Positions 7,772-17,280 of a stretch of 64,000 nucleotides of DNA are shown here, piece by piece (position 1 is the first letter of the stretch; each line of letters opens with the position of its first letter). Source of the stretch: Actinocorallia aurantiaca. GTDB lineage: Bacteria > Actinomycetota > Actinomycetes > Streptosporangiales > Streptosporangiaceae. Under the pieces are notes generated by a model. It did not search any database. It saw only the letters and a list, made by a program, of their open reading frames with translations, and was not told the DNA's origin. The position numbers and the translations under genes were made by a program. Location: positions 59,145-123,144 of the forward strand of contig NZ_BAAATZ010000030.1 in NCBI RefSeq assembly GCF_039533685.1, read 5' to 3'.

Positions 7772-10153
7772 GTGCCCGGTGAGACGGCTGGGACGGGAAC
7801 GCGCGTGAGCACGCCCGTCCACGGCGGCCCAGGTCCGGATGAGGCCGCGCCGGAGGCGACGAGCCGTCCGGCGTCCTCGGGGGCGAGCGCCTCGGCGGCC
7901 TCGTCGTCCATCCCCCCGTCCGCGGCCAGGGTTCGTCGACGGCTCGCCAGGCTGGGCGCCCAGCGCGGTCCCATCATGAATCCGGTGCTCGAACCACTGA
8001 TCAAGACGGTCCGCAACACGCACCCGAAGGCGGACGTAAGGCTGATCGAGCGCGCCTACGACGTGGCGGCGCACCACCACCGCCACCAGAAGCGCAAGAG
8101 CGGCGACCCCTACATCACCCATCCGCTGGCCGTGACGACCATCCTGGCCGAGCTGGGCATGTCCACCGAGACGCTGTGCGCGGCGCTGCTGCACGACACG
8201 GTGGAGGACACCTCCTACACCCTGGAGGAGCTGCGCTCGGACTTCGGCGACGAGATCGCCGCGCTGGTCGACGGCGTCACCAAGCTCGACAAGGTCAAGT
8301 ACGGGGACGCCGCCGAGGCCGAGACCGTGCGCAAGATGGTCGTGGCCATGGCCCGGGACATCCGGGTGCTGGTGATCAAGCTGGCGGACCGGCTGCACAA
8401 CATGCGCACCCTGCGCTACATGCCCCGCCACAAGCAGGAGAAGAAGGCCCGCGAGACGCTGGAGATCTTCGCTCCGCTCGCCCACCGCCTGGGCATGAAC
8501 ACCCTCAAGTGGGAGCTGGAGGACCTGTCCTTCGCCACCCTCTACCCCAAGCGCTTCGAGGAGATCGCCCGGCTGGTCTCCGAGCGCGCCCCGCGCCGCG
8601 ACGTCTTCCTGCAGGAGGTCATCGAGAACGTCTCGGCCGACCTGCGCGAGGCGCGGATCAAGGCGACCGTCACCGGCCGGCCCAAGCACTACTACTCGAT
8701 CTACCAGAAGATGATCGCCCGGGACTGCTCGTTCGAGGACATCTACGACCTCGTCGGCATCCGGGTGCTGGTGGACAGCGTCCGCGACTGCTACGCGGCC
8801 CTCGGCTCGATCCACGCGCGATGGAACCCGGTCCCCGGCCGGTTCAAGGACTACATCGCGATGCCGAAGTTCAACATGTACCAGTCGCTGCACACCACGG
8901 TGATCGGCCCCGAGGGCAAGCCGGTGGAGCTGCAGATCCGCACCTGGGGCATGCACCGGCGCGCGGAGTACGGCGTCGCGGCGCACTGGAAGTACAAGGA
9001 GGAGACCGTGGCCGGCCGCAAGGCCGCCGACATGCAGTGGCTGCGCCAGTTGCTGGACTGGCAGAAGGAGACCGCCGACCCGGCGGAGTTCCTGGAGTCG
9101 CTGCGCTTCGACCTCTCGGTCTCGGAGGTCTTCGTCTTCACGCCCCAGGGCGACGTCATGGCGCTGCCCCAGGGGGCGACCCCGATCGACTTCGCCTACG
9201 CCATCCACACCGAGGTCGGCCACCGCACCATCGGGGCGCGGGTCAACGGGCGGCTGGTGCCGCTGGAGTCGACCCTGGACAACGGCGACTCGGTGGAGAT
9301 CTTCACCTCCAAGGCGCAGGACGCGGGCCCGTCCCGCGACTGGCTGGGCTTCGTCAAGAGCGCCCGCGCCCGCAACAAGATCCGGCACTGGTTCTCCAAG
9401 GAGCGCCGGGACACCGCGATCGAGTCCGGCAAGGAGTCGATCGCCCGCGCGATGCGCAAGCAGAACCTGCCCCTGCAGCGCATGATGTCGGGGGAGGCGC
9501 TGCTGGCCCTGTCCCGCGACCTGCGCTATCCGGACGTCTCGGCCCTGTACGCCGCGGTGGGCGAGGGCCACATCTCGGCCCAGGCCGTGGTGCAGAAACT
9601 GGTCCAGGCGCTGGGCGGGGTGGAGAGCGCGGACGAGGACCTGGCCGAGCTGGCCATCCCGACCAAGCGCCGGGCCCGCCGCGCGGGTCCCGTCGGCGAC
9701 CCGGGCGTGATGGTGGCGGGCGATCCCGACGTCTGGGTCCGCCTGTCGCGCTGCTGCACGCCCGTTCCCGGCGACGACATCCTCGGGTTCGTCACCCGCG
9801 GCAGCGGCGTCTCGGTGCACCGCACCAACTGCGTCAACATCGAGCAGCTCCGGAGCCAGCCCGACCGCCTGATCGACGTGAAGTGGTCGCCCGGCGAGGA
9901 CTCGGTGTTCCTGGTCGCCATCCAGGTCGAGGCCCTGGACCGGCCCCGGCTCCTGTCGGACGTCACCCGGGTGCTGTCGGACCATCACGTCAACATCCTG
10001 TCGGCCACCGTCGCCACCACCCGCGACCGCGTCGCCACCAGCCGGTTCACCTTCGAGATGGGCGATCCCAAGCATCTGGGCCACGTCCTGAAGGCGGTCC
10101 GCACCATAGACGGCGTCTACGACGTCTACCGCGTCAACAACGGAGCGAGCTGA
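7772..10153 (+). CDS. relA: Bifunctional (p)ppGpp synthetase/hydrolase RelA/SpoT
   Basis: Long Rel enzyme of the stringent response, 793 residues. An N-terminal Ala/Ser/Pro-rich extension of about 70 residues precedes the HD hydrolase domain (HHHRHQKRKSG and LLHDTVEDT). The nucleotidyltransferase synthetase domain follows (RFKDYIAMPKFNMYQSLHT), then TGS (FVFTPQGDVMALPQGATPIDFAYAIHT), the conserved Cys region (RLSRCCTPVPGDD) and a C-terminal ACT domain. The GTG at 7772 has GAGGAGG a few bases upstream. Both active centres are intact, so it should make and degrade (p)ppGpp. Confidence 0.95.
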   Translation: MPGETAGTGTRVSTPVHGGPGPDEAAPEATSRPASSGASASAASSSIPPSAARVRRRLARLGAQRGPIMNPVLEPLIKTVRNTHPKADVRLIERAYDVAAHHHRHQKRKSGDPYITHPLAVTTILAELGMSTETLCAALLHDTVEDTSYTLEELRSDFGDEIAALVDGVTKLDKVKYGDAAEAETVRKMVVAMARDIRVLVIKLADRLHNMRTLRYMPRHKQEKKARETLEIFAPLAHRLGMNTLKWELEDLSFATLYPKRFEEIARLVSERAPRRDVFLQEVIENVSADLREARIKATVTGRPKHYYSIYQKMIARDCSFEDIYDLVGIRVLVDSVRDCYAALGSIHARWNPVPGRFKDYIAMPKFNMYQSLHTTVIGPEGKPVELQIRTWGMHRRAEYGVAAHWKYKEETVAGRKAADMQWLRQLLDWQKETADPAEFLESLRFDLSVSEVFVFTPQGDVMALPQGATPIDFAYAIHTEVGHRTIGARVNGRLVPLESTLDNGDSVEIFTSKAQDAGPSRDWLGFVKSARARNKIRHWFSKERRDTAIESGKESIARAMRKQNLPLQRMMSGEALLALSRDLRYPDVSALYAAVGEGHISAQAVVQKLVQALGGVESADEDLAELAIPTKRRARRAGPVGDPGVMVAGDPDVWVRLSRCCTPVPGDDILGFVTRGSGVSVHRTNCVNIEQLRSQPDRLIDVKWSPGEDSVFLVAIQVEALDRPRLLSDVTRVLSDHHVNILSATVATTRDRVATSRFTFEMGDPKHLGHVLKAVRTIDGVYDVYRVNNGAS

Positions 10154-10157
10154 CCCG

Positions 10158-10177
10158 CCCCCCGAAATGGGGGTTTC
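10158..10177 (+). terminator. Possible short terminator after relA
   Basis: A run of C (10158-10163), the loop GAAAT, then GGGGG followed by TTT, placed 5 bases after the relA stop. The stem is short (5 bp), so this is a weak call. Confidence 0.4.
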
Positions 10178-10300
10178 TGTGAAGATGGTCAGGAAAGATC
10201 AACAAACTGCCTACCTGTCGGGTCTGAACGGCGTATTTTGGATCCTGGCCGGATTCGGACGGCCTGATTTCCCACCGCCTTCTCCGCAGGAGCCGTGACA

Positions 10301-11101
10301 GTGACGCCGCCACCGGGTTTCAAGATCGATGAGACCGTTCCGCACCAGGCCAGGGTCTGGAACTACTATCTGGGCGGCAAGGACTACTACGAGGCCGACC
10401 GGGTCTTCGGCGAGCAGATCCTGCAGGCCTACCCGGCGACCCGGGACGTCGCGCGGCACACGCGGGGGTTCCTCACCCGCGCGATCGGCCACCTGACGTC
10501 CGAGGTGGGGATCCGCCAGTTCCTGGACATCGGCACCGGGCTCCCGACCGCCGGCAACACCCACGAGATCGCCCAGGGGATCGCGCCCGAGTCCCGCATC
10601 GTCTACGTCGACAACGACCCGCTGGTGCTGGTCCACGCCCAGGCGCTGCTGACCAGCACTCCCGAGGGCGCGTGCGCCTACCTGGACGCCGACGCCCGCG
10701 AGCCCGAGCGGCTCCTGGAGCGGGCCGCCGAGACCCTGGACTTCGGCAGGCCGATCGCGCTCAGCATCCTGGGCGTCCTGGGCATGGTCTGGGACGACGA
10801 GGAGGCCCGGGACATCCTGAGGCGGCTGCTGGAGCCGCTGGCCCCCGGCAGCTACCTGGTGCTGGAGGACGGCACGAACACCGTCGACGCCGAGGCGGCG
10901 GAAGAGGCCGAGAAGATCCGGGACGAGGAGGGCGGCTACCACTACAAGCTGCGCACCCCCGAGCAGATCGCTCTCTTCTTCGACGGGCTGGAACTGCTGG
11001 AGCCCGGTGTGGTCTCGGTCTCGCACTGGCGGCCCGAGGAGAACCCGTGGGGCCTGCCCGCCGAGGTCGACGCCTACTGCGGGGTCGCTCTCAAGAAGTG
11101 A
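10301..11101 (+). CDS. SAM-dependent methyltransferase, DUF574 (Methyltransf_19) type
   Basis: Class I methyltransferase of a family that is highly expanded in filamentous actinomycetes. Its substrates are mostly unknown. Family features are the N-terminal HQARVWNYYLGGKDYYEADR, motif I FLDIGTGLPT near residue 75, and a second acidic loop IVYVDNDPLVL. Two in-frame GTG codons lie at 10295 and 10301. AGGAG ends at 10292, too close to the first and well spaced for the second, so I prefer 10301. It stands alone, followed by a hairpin and an assembly gap. Confidence 0.85.
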   Translation: MTPPPGFKIDETVPHQARVWNYYLGGKDYYEADRVFGEQILQAYPATRDVARHTRGFLTRAIGHLTSEVGIRQFLDIGTGLPTAGNTHEIAQGIAPESRIVYVDNDPLVLVHAQALLTSTPEGACAYLDADAREPERLLERAAETLDFGRPIALSILGVLGMVWDDEEARDILRRLLEPLAPGSYLVLEDGTNTVDAEAAEEAEKIRDEEGGYHYKLRTPEQIALFFDGLELLEPGVVSVSHWRPEENPWGLPAEVDAYCGVALKK

Positions 11102-11119
11102 ATCCGCGCCGGAAGGCCG

Positions 11120-11198
11120 GTGAACGCCGAAGCGGCGGGGAGCNNNNNNNNNNNNNNNNNNNNNNNNNNNNNNNNNNNNNNNNNGCTTCGGCGTTCAC
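11120..11198. terminator. Inverted repeat interrupted by an assembly gap
   Basis: A 14-base arm GTGAACGCCGAAGC at 11120-11133 is matched by its exact reverse complement at 11185-11198. Between them are 41 unknown bases (11144-11184). The genes on either side converge (methyltransferase and aspS), so this is most likely a strong bidirectional terminator whose hairpin blocked sequencing. The true loop length is unknown. Confidence 0.6.
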
Positions 11199-11206
11199 GC
11201 CGCGGG

Positions 11207-12958
11207 TCAGCCCTGCGGCTTGACGGGGGCGTCGATCCCCGCCTCCCGGCGCTGCTGAGCGGTGATCGGGGTGGGCGCCCCGGTGAGCGGGTCCAGACCG
11301 GAGGCCGCCTTGGGGAAGGCGATGACCTCGCGGATGGTCTCGGCCCCGATCAGGAGGGTGACCAGGCGGTCCAGGCCCAGGGCGATGCCGCCGTGCGGGG
11401 GAGGGCCGTAGTTGAAGGCCTCCAGCAGGAAGCCGAACTGGGACTTGGCCTCCTCCTCGGGCAGCCCGATCGCGGCGAACGCCCGCTCCTGGACGTCCTT
11501 GCGGTGGATGCGGATCGAGCCGCCGCCCAGCTCGGTGCCGTTGAGCACCAGGTCGTAGGCGTTGGACAGGGCCGAACCCGGGTCCTTGTCGAAGGTGTCC
11601 AGGGACTCCTCGGTGGGGGCGGTGAACGGGTGGTGCACCGCGTGCCAGCCGGTCTGCTCGCCCTTGTCGTCCTCGATCGGCTCGAACATCGGGAAGTCCA
11701 CCACCCACAGGAACCGCCACGCGCCCTCGTCGATCAGGCCGCAGCGGCGGCCGATCTCCAGCCGGGCCGCGCCCAGCAGATCCAGGGCCTTGTGGCGGCG
11801 GTCGGCGGCGAAGAAGATCGCGTCGCCCGGGACGGCGCCGGCGGTGGCGGCCAGGCCCTCCAGATGCTCGGCGGAGAGGTTCTTGGCGACCGGGCCGCGC
11901 AGCGAGCCGTCCGGCTCGACCAGGACGTAGGCCAGGCCCCTGGCCCCGCGCGCCCTGGCCCACTCCTGCCAGGCGTCGAGCTCCTTGCGGGTCTGGGAGG
12001 CGCCGCCGGGCATGACGACCGCGCCCACGTGCTCGGCCTGGAAGACCCGGAACTCGGTACCGCTGAAGTACCCGGTGAGGTCGACCAGCTCCTGGCCGAA
12101 GCGCAGGTCGGGCTTGTCGGAACCGTACTTGGCCATGGCCTCGGCGTAGGTCATCCGGGGCAGGGGCAGCGGGACCTCGTAGCCCGCCAGCTCCTTCCAG
12201 ACGCGGGCGACCAGCGCCTCGCCGATCCTCAGGACGTCCTCCTGGTCGACGAAGGACATCTCGACGTCGACCTGGGTGAACTCCGGCTGCCGGTCGGCGC
12301 GGAAGTCCTCGTCCCGGTAGCAGCGGGCGATCTGGTAGTACTTCTCCAGCCCGGCGACCATGAGCAGCTGCTTGAACAGCTGCGGGGACTGCGGCAGCGC
12401 GTACCAGTGGCCGGGCTTGAGCCGCACCGGCACCAGGAAGTCCCGCGCGCCCTCGGGCGTGGAGCGGGTGAGGGTCGGGGTCTCCACGTCGACGAAGCCC
12501 TGCTCGCGCAGCACCTCGCGGATCAGGAAGGTGGCCTCCGAGCGGGTCCGCAGCGCGTTGGCCGCGCTCTCCCGGCGGATGTCGAGGTAGCGGTGCCGCA
12601 GCCGCACCTCCTCGTTGACGTTGACGTCGCCCTCGATCGGGAAAGGCAGTGGCGCGGACTCCGACAGCACCTCGATCTCGTCGGCCACGACCTCGACGGC
12701 GCCCGTCGGCAGCTCGGGGTTCTCGTTGCTCTCGGGCCGCACCCGGACCGAGCCGGTGATCTTGACGCAGAACTCCGAGCGCAGGTCGTGGGCGGTGTCC
12801 TCCTCGCGGAAGACGACCTGGACGGTGCCGGACGCGTCGCGCAGGTCGATGAAGATGACCCCGCCGTGGTCACGGCGGCGGGCCACCCAGCCGGCCAGCA
12901 CGACCTGGGTCCCGGCGTGCTCCGCCCGGAGCGAGCCGGCCTCGTGCGTGCGAATCAT
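11207..12958 (-). CDS. aspS: Aspartate--tRNA ligase
   Basis: Class IIb aminoacyl-tRNA synthetase of 583 residues that charges tRNA-Asp. An N-terminal OB-fold anticodon-binding domain (LAGWVARRRDHGGVIFIDLRD) is followed by catalytic motif 2 (CYRDEDFRADRQPEFTQ, aspartate-specific FRAD). A bacterial GAD insertion domain comes next, and motif 3 is GGIALGLDRLV. Its ATG overlaps the hisS stop by 4 bases, the usual actinobacterial hisS-aspS pair. All motifs are intact. Confidence 0.96.
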   Translation of the reverse strand: MIRTHEAGSLRAEHAGTQVVLAGWVARRRDHGGVIFIDLRDASGTVQVVFREEDTAHDLRSEFCVKITGSVRVRPESNENPELPTGAVEVVADEIEVLSESAPLPFPIEGDVNVNEEVRLRHRYLDIRRESAANALRTRSEATFLIREVLREQGFVDVETPTLTRSTPEGARDFLVPVRLKPGHWYALPQSPQLFKQLLMVAGLEKYYQIARCYRDEDFRADRQPEFTQVDVEMSFVDQEDVLRIGEALVARVWKELAGYEVPLPLPRMTYAEAMAKYGSDKPDLRFGQELVDLTGYFSGTEFRVFQAEHVGAVVMPGGASQTRKELDAWQEWARARGARGLAYVLVEPDGSLRGPVAKNLSAEHLEGLAATAGAVPGDAIFFAADRRHKALDLLGAARLEIGRRCGLIDEGAWRFLWVVDFPMFEPIEDDKGEQTGWHAVHHPFTAPTEESLDTFDKDPGSALSNAYDLVLNGTELGGGSIRIHRKDVQERAFAAIGLPEEEAKSQFGFLLEAFNYGPPPHGGIALGLDRLVTLLIGAETIREVIAFPKAASGLDPLTGAPTPITAQQRREAGIDAPVKPQG

Positions 12959-14214
12959 TGAAGCTTCCCCTTGAGAACGTCGACGATGTCGGTGAGCGGG
13001 ACGGCGATCTGCTCGCCGGCGGCCAGGTCCTTGAGCTGTGCGGACCCGGCGGCGAGATCTCGCTCCCCGAGGATCAGGGCGTAGGCGGCGCCGGAGCGGT
13101 CCGCCCCCTTCATGCCCGCCTTCATGCTGCGCCCGCCGAAGCCCTGGTCGGCGGCGATGCCGGCCCGGCGCAGCTCGGTGACCAGCTTGAAGATCTCCCG
13201 GGCGGCCTGGTCGCCCAGCGCCACCCCGTAGACCTGGACGGTGGTGCCGGCGACCGCCGGGACCTGCTCGGCCTCCATCGCCAGGACCGTGCGGTCCAGG
13301 CCGAGGCCGAACCCGATGCCGGGCAGCGGAGGGCCGCCGATGGTCTCCGACAGCCCGTCGTAGCGACCGCCGCCGCCGATGCCCGACTGGGCGCCGAGCA
13401 GGGCGTGGTCGAACTCGAACAGGGTCCGGGTGTAGTAGTCCAGGCCGCGCACCAGGCGCGGATCGTCGGTCCACGGGATCGACAGGTCGGACAACAGCTC
13501 CCGGACCCGGTCGTAGTGGGCCTTGCAGGCCGCGCACAGGTGGTCGGGGATCAGCGGGGCGTCGCCGAGCTGGGCGATCACCTCGGGGCGCTTGTCGTCC
13601 AGGACGCGCAGCGGGTTGAGCTCGACCCGCCTGCGGGTGTCGGAATCGAGGTCCAGCTTGCGCAGGAAGGCCTGCAGGGCGGCCCGGTAGGCCGGACGGC
13701 ACTCGGCGTCGCCCAGGGTGTTCAGGTGCAGGGTGACCTGCCGCAGGCCCAGCTCCCGGTAGTAGTCCCAGGCCAGGGCGATGGTCTCGGCGTCGATCGC
13801 CGGATCCTCCGAGCCCAGGGCCTCCAGGTCCACCTGGTAGAACTGCCGGTACCGGCCGGACTGGGGCTGCTCGTAGCGGAAGACCGGCCCGACGGCCCAG
13901 ATCTTCACCGGCAGCGCGCCCCGGTGCAGGTTGTGCTCCAGCACCGAGCGCAGCGCCCCGGCGGTGATCTCGGGCCGGAGCGTGATCGAGCGGTCGCCCC
14001 GGTCGGTGAAGGTGTACATCTCCTTGTTCACCACGTCGGTGGACTCGCCGACGCCGCGGGCGAACAGCTGGGTGTCCTCGAACACCGGCAGCTCGAGATA
14101 GGAGTAGCCGGCCCGGCTCGCCGCGGCCGCGAAGGCGTCGCGGGCGGCCAGGAACGCCGCGGAGCGCGGCGGAACGTACTCACTGACCCCCTTGGGGGCC
14201 TGGAAAGTGCTCAT
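12955..14214 (-). CDS. hisS: Histidine--tRNA ligase
   Basis: Class IIa synthetase of 419 residues. Motif 2 appears as GPVFRYEQPQSGRYRQFYQ, followed by the histidine-specific loop LVRGLDYYTRT and motif 3 GIGFGLGLDRTV. A C-terminal anticodon-binding domain ends in FGGRSMKAGMKGADRSGA. It lies 6 bases downstream of the metallo-hydrolase gene and is translationally coupled to aspS. Confidence 0.95.
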   Translation of the reverse strand: MSTFQAPKGVSEYVPPRSAAFLAARDAFAAAASRAGYSYLELPVFEDTQLFARGVGESTDVVNKEMYTFTDRGDRSITLRPEITAGALRSVLEHNLHRGALPVKIWAVGPVFRYEQPQSGRYRQFYQVDLEALGSEDPAIDAETIALAWDYYRELGLRQVTLHLNTLGDAECRPAYRAALQAFLRKLDLDSDTRRRVELNPLRVLDDKRPEVIAQLGDAPLIPDHLCAACKAHYDRVRELLSDLSIPWTDDPRLVRGLDYYTRTLFEFDHALLGAQSGIGGGGRYDGLSETIGGPPLPGIGFGLGLDRTVLAMEAEQVPAVAGTTVQVYGVALGDQAAREIFKLVTELRRAGIAADQGFGGRSMKAGMKGADRSGAAYALILGERDLAAGSAQLKDLAAGEQIAVPLTDIVDVLKGKLQ

Positions 14215-14220
14215 CAGAGA

Positions 14221-14907
14221 TCAGAAGCCTCGTTTGGGGCCTTCGGCGGGTGCGAGATCCGACAGGTACGGATTGCTCACGCGCTCGCGGCCTATGGTCG
14301 TCTGGGGTCCGTGCCCGGGCAGCACCACGGTCTCGTCCGGCAGCGGCAGGCAGACCGCGGCCAGGCTGCGCAGGATGGCCTGGTGGTCGCCGCCCGGAAG
14401 ATCGGTGCGGCCGATGGACCCGGCGAACAGCAGGTCTCCGGAGAACATCACCTGGAGATCCTCGTGCGGGGTGCGGAACGTCACCGATCCGGGCGTGTGG
14501 CCCGGAGCGTGGTCGACGGTGAACTCCAGGCCGGCCAGTTCCAGCACCGAGCCGTCGGAGAGTTCGCGCACGTCGTCCGGCTCGCTCAGGGTGAGCCCGC
14601 CGAACAACTGGGCGGAGGTCACCCCGAAGCCCTTGGACGGGTCCGAGAGCAGGTCGCGGTCGTCGGGATGGATGAACGCGGGGACGTCGCGCGCCCCGCA
14701 GACCGGCGCCACCGACCACACGTGGTCGAGATGGCCGTGCGTGAGGATCACCGCGACCGGCTTGAGCCGGTGCTCGCGCAGGATCTCCTCGACGCCGTCG
14801 GTCGCGTCCTGCCCGGGATCGATGATCACGCACTCCTCGCCCGCGGCCGGAGCCACCACGTAGCAGTTGGTGGCGAAGGAGCCTGCGGGAAACCCGGCGA
14901 CGAGCAC
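14221..14907 (-). CDS. MBL-fold metallo-hydrolase (glyoxalase II-like)
   Basis: 228-residue metallo-beta-lactamase-fold hydrolase. The zinc-binding signature THGHLDH is present, followed by APGHTPGS with a further His ligand, FSGDLLFAGSIGR with the bridging Asp, and a C-terminal PGHGPQTTIGRER. These are the features of the YcbL/glyoxalase II-like subgroup, which hydrolyses thioesters such as S-lactoylglutathione analogues. The true substrate in an organism that may use mycothiol is uncertain. It is the first gene of the minus-strand hisS-aspS run. Confidence 0.88.
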   Translation of the reverse strand: MLVAGFPAGSFATNCYVVAPAAGEECVIIDPGQDATDGVEEILREHRLKPVAVILTHGHLDHVWSVAPVCGARDVPAFIHPDDRDLLSDPSKGFGVTSAQLFGGLTLSEPDDVRELSDGSVLELAGLEFTVDHAPGHTPGSVTFRTPHEDLQVMFSGDLLFAGSIGRTDLPGGDHQAILRSLAAVCLPLPDETVVLPGHGPQTTIGRERVSNPYLSDLAPAEGPKRGF

Positions 14908-15113
14908 GTTCTGCCTCTCTGTATGCGCCCCTTATGCTGGGGCCGCTTGGATGCACGGAAGGTGATCCCGAGCCTACCGGGGGGCTCGGCTCCTCCGCGA
15001 ACGAGTTCGCCGTGTCCCGCATGGGGGAGGCGCAGGGGATCCGGGACCGATACGATGCCCAGCACTGATCATCATTCAGCGTACGGCACGGGAGATCAGA
15101 GGAGGCTGCCGCA

Positions 15114-15893
15114 GTGGCCGGCAAGGACCGCAAGAAGGAACTGGCGCGTCGGCGCTACGAGCGTCAAGAGGCCCGTCGGGCCGCCGAGGCTGCCGCGGAC
15201 AAGCGGCGCGGTGTGATCGGCGCGGCCGTCGCCACGGCCGTGGTGGTCCTGGGCGTCGCGGGCGCGGCCTACGCCTTCACCAAGGGCGGTGACGACGACC
15301 TCGCGGACGACCCGACGGTCGCCGCCGAGACGGCCAAGCCCGGCGAGTGCCTCTACACCGAGCCCGCGAGCGGCGAGAAGGCGGCCAAGGACGTCGGCCT
15401 GCCCCCGGTGAAGCCCGCCCACGACGGCGACGTGAAGGCCGAGTTCAAGACCTCGGCCGGCGACCTCACCTTCAAGCTGGACGGGAAGAACGCCCCCTGC
15501 ACCGTGAACTCCTTCGTCCACCTGGCGCAGGAGAAGTACTTCGACGGCACCTCCTGCCACCGCATGACCGACAACGTGCTGCAGTGCGGCGACCCGACGG
15601 GGTCGGGTTCGGGCGGGCCGGGGTATGAGTTCGCCAACGAGAACACCGAGGGCGCCAAGTACAAGAAGGGCGTCCTGGCGATGGCGAACGCCGGCGCCGG
15701 CACCAACGGCAGCCAGTTCTTCATCGTGTACAAGGACTGGGACGACCTTCCGGCCGACTACAGCGTGTTCGGTACGGTCTCCTCGGGCCTGGACAAGGTC
15801 GAGAAGGTCGCCGAGGCGGGCTCCGAGCCCGAGGGCGACGGCGCCCCCAAGAAGAAGGTTGAAATCGAGGGCGTCTCGATCGCGAAGAAGTAG
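15114..15893 (+). CDS. Membrane-anchored cyclophilin-type peptidyl-prolyl isomerase
   Basis: 259-residue cis-trans prolyl isomerase. A Lys/Arg-rich cytoplasmic N-terminus (about 1-35) precedes one membrane helix (GVIGAAVATAVVVLGVAGAA). A linker and a cyclophilin domain follow (about residues 100-255), containing NSFVHLAQEKYFDG, the catalytic-Arg region CHRM, GDPTGSGSGGPGYEF and NGSQFFI. It probably faces outside the membrane and helps fold exported proteins. The GTG start has GGAGG upstream. It is divergent from the MBL gene across a 206-base gap in which I see no other feature. Confidence 0.92.
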   Translation: MAGKDRKKELARRRYERQEARRAAEAAADKRRGVIGAAVATAVVVLGVAGAAYAFTKGGDDDLADDPTVAAETAKPGECLYTEPASGEKAAKDVGLPPVKPAHDGDVKAEFKTSAGDLTFKLDGKNAPCTVNSFVHLAQEKYFDGTSCHRMTDNVLQCGDPTGSGSGGPGYEFANENTEGAKYKKGVLAMANAGAGTNGSQFFIVYKDWDDLPADYSVFGTVSSGLDKVEKVAEAGSEPEGDGAPKKKVEIEGVSIAKK

Positions 15894-15967
15894 TGACTCG
15901 GGACGCTAGTGTTTGATAGGCCCGGAATACATAACTGACAGTTCGGGCCATGACGCAGGAGGCAAGG

Positions 15968-17203
15968 GTGTCCAGCGCCACAGATCCGTGGGGCCGTGTC
16001 GACGAAGAGGGCACGGTCTATGTGAAGACCGCGGACGGCGAGAGGGTCGTGGGTTCCTGGCAGGCGGGCGCCCCTGAGGAGGCCCTTGCCTACTTCAAGC
16101 GCAAGTTCGACTCCCTCGCCACCGAGATCGGCCTGCTCGAGCAGCGCATCAAGACCACCGACCTGGCCCCCGCCCAGGCGGCCAGCAGCATCGAGCGGCT
16201 CCGGGAGTCGGTCGTGGACGCCAACGCGGTCGGCGACCTCGACGCCCTGCTGCGGCGGCTGGACGCGCTGGGCGAGGTGGCGGGCAAGAAGCGCGAGGAG
16301 CTGAAGGTCCAGCGCGACCACGCCCGCTCCGCGGCCCGGGAGGTCAAGGAGCGCATCGTCGCCGAGGCCGAGCGGATCGCCTCCGAGGAGACCCACTGGA
16401 AGAACGGCGGCGAGCGGCTGCGGCTGCTCGTCGAGGAGTGGAAGGCGGCCGAGCGCATCGACCGCGCCACCGAGACCGTCCTGTGGAAGCGGCTGTCGTC
16501 GGCCCGCAACGCCTTCACCAAGCGTCGCAAGGCCTACTTCTCCTCCCTGGAGGACCAGCGATCCGTCGCGCAGGGGGAGAAGGAGCAGCTGGTCGCCGAG
16601 GCCGAGGCGATCTCCGGATCGACCCAGTGGAACGACACCGCGGCGGCCTACCGCGAGCTGATGCGCCGCTGGAAGAACGCCGGCCGGGCCTCCCGGGAGG
16701 CCGAAGAGGAGCTGTGGGGCCGGTTCAAGGCCGCCCAGGACACCTTCTTCAACGCCCGCAAGGCCGCCTTCGACGAGCGGGACGCCGAGTTCGCCGGCAA
16801 CGCCGTGGTCAAGGAGAAACTGCTGGAGGAGGCCGAGCGCCTCGTTCCGGTGAAGAACCTCCGCCAGACCAAGCAGATGCTGCGCTCGGTCCAGGAGCGG
16901 TGGGAGGCCGCGGGCATGGTCCCGCGCGCCGACCGCGACCGTCTCGAGGGCCGGCTGCGCAAGGTCGAGGAGGCCATTCGCCAGGCCGAGGAGTCGGAGT
17001 GGCGGCGCAGCAACCCCGAGGCCAGGGCGCGGGCCGAGGCCACGGTCGCCCAGCTGCGCTCCTCCATCGAACAGCTGGAGAAGAAGCTGGCCAAGGCCGA
17101 GGCGGCGGGCAACGACAAGGGCGTCAAGGACGCCCAGGAGTCGCTGACCGCCCGCCGCGCCTGGCTGGAGGAGGCCGAGCGGACCCTGGCGGAGTTCAGC
17201 TAG
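15968..17203 (+). CDS. DUF349 domain-containing protein
   Basis: 411-residue, highly charged, mostly coiled-coil protein made of repeated DUF349 units, each with a W-x3-G-x-A/V-like signature (LMRRWKNAGRASREAEEELWGRF; ERWEAAGMVPR). The family is widespread in actinobacteria, and its biochemical role is not established. I start at GTG 15968, which has AGGAGG with 5-base spacing. An ATG at 15950 overlaps that ribosome site and is less likely. A strong terminator follows. Confidence 0.88.
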   Translation: MSSATDPWGRVDEEGTVYVKTADGERVVGSWQAGAPEEALAYFKRKFDSLATEIGLLEQRIKTTDLAPAQAASSIERLRESVVDANAVGDLDALLRRLDALGEVAGKKREELKVQRDHARSAAREVKERIVAEAERIASEETHWKNGGERLRLLVEEWKAAERIDRATETVLWKRLSSARNAFTKRRKAYFSSLEDQRSVAQGEKEQLVAEAEAISGSTQWNDTAAAYRELMRRWKNAGRASREAEEELWGRFKAAQDTFFNARKAAFDERDAEFAGNAVVKEKLLEEAERLVPVKNLRQTKQMLRSVQERWEAAGMVPRADRDRLEGRLRKVEEAIRQAEESEWRRSNPEARARAEATVAQLRSSIEQLEKKLAKAEAAGNDKGVKDAQESLTARRAWLEEAERTLAEFS

Positions 17204-17240
17204 GGGCCGTCCGCACACCGGGATCGCACGAGATCGGGCG

Positions 17241-17280
17241 GGAACCCGCGTGACCAGGGGTCACGCGGGTTCCCCCTTTT
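17241..17280. terminator. Bidirectional terminator with 15-bp perfect stem
   Basis: Arms at 17241-17255 and 17259-17273 (15 bp, 3-base loop) are followed by CCCTTTT on the plus strand. It lies between the convergent DUF349 gene and the TIGR03086-type gene and overlaps the stop of the latter. Confidence 0.8.
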
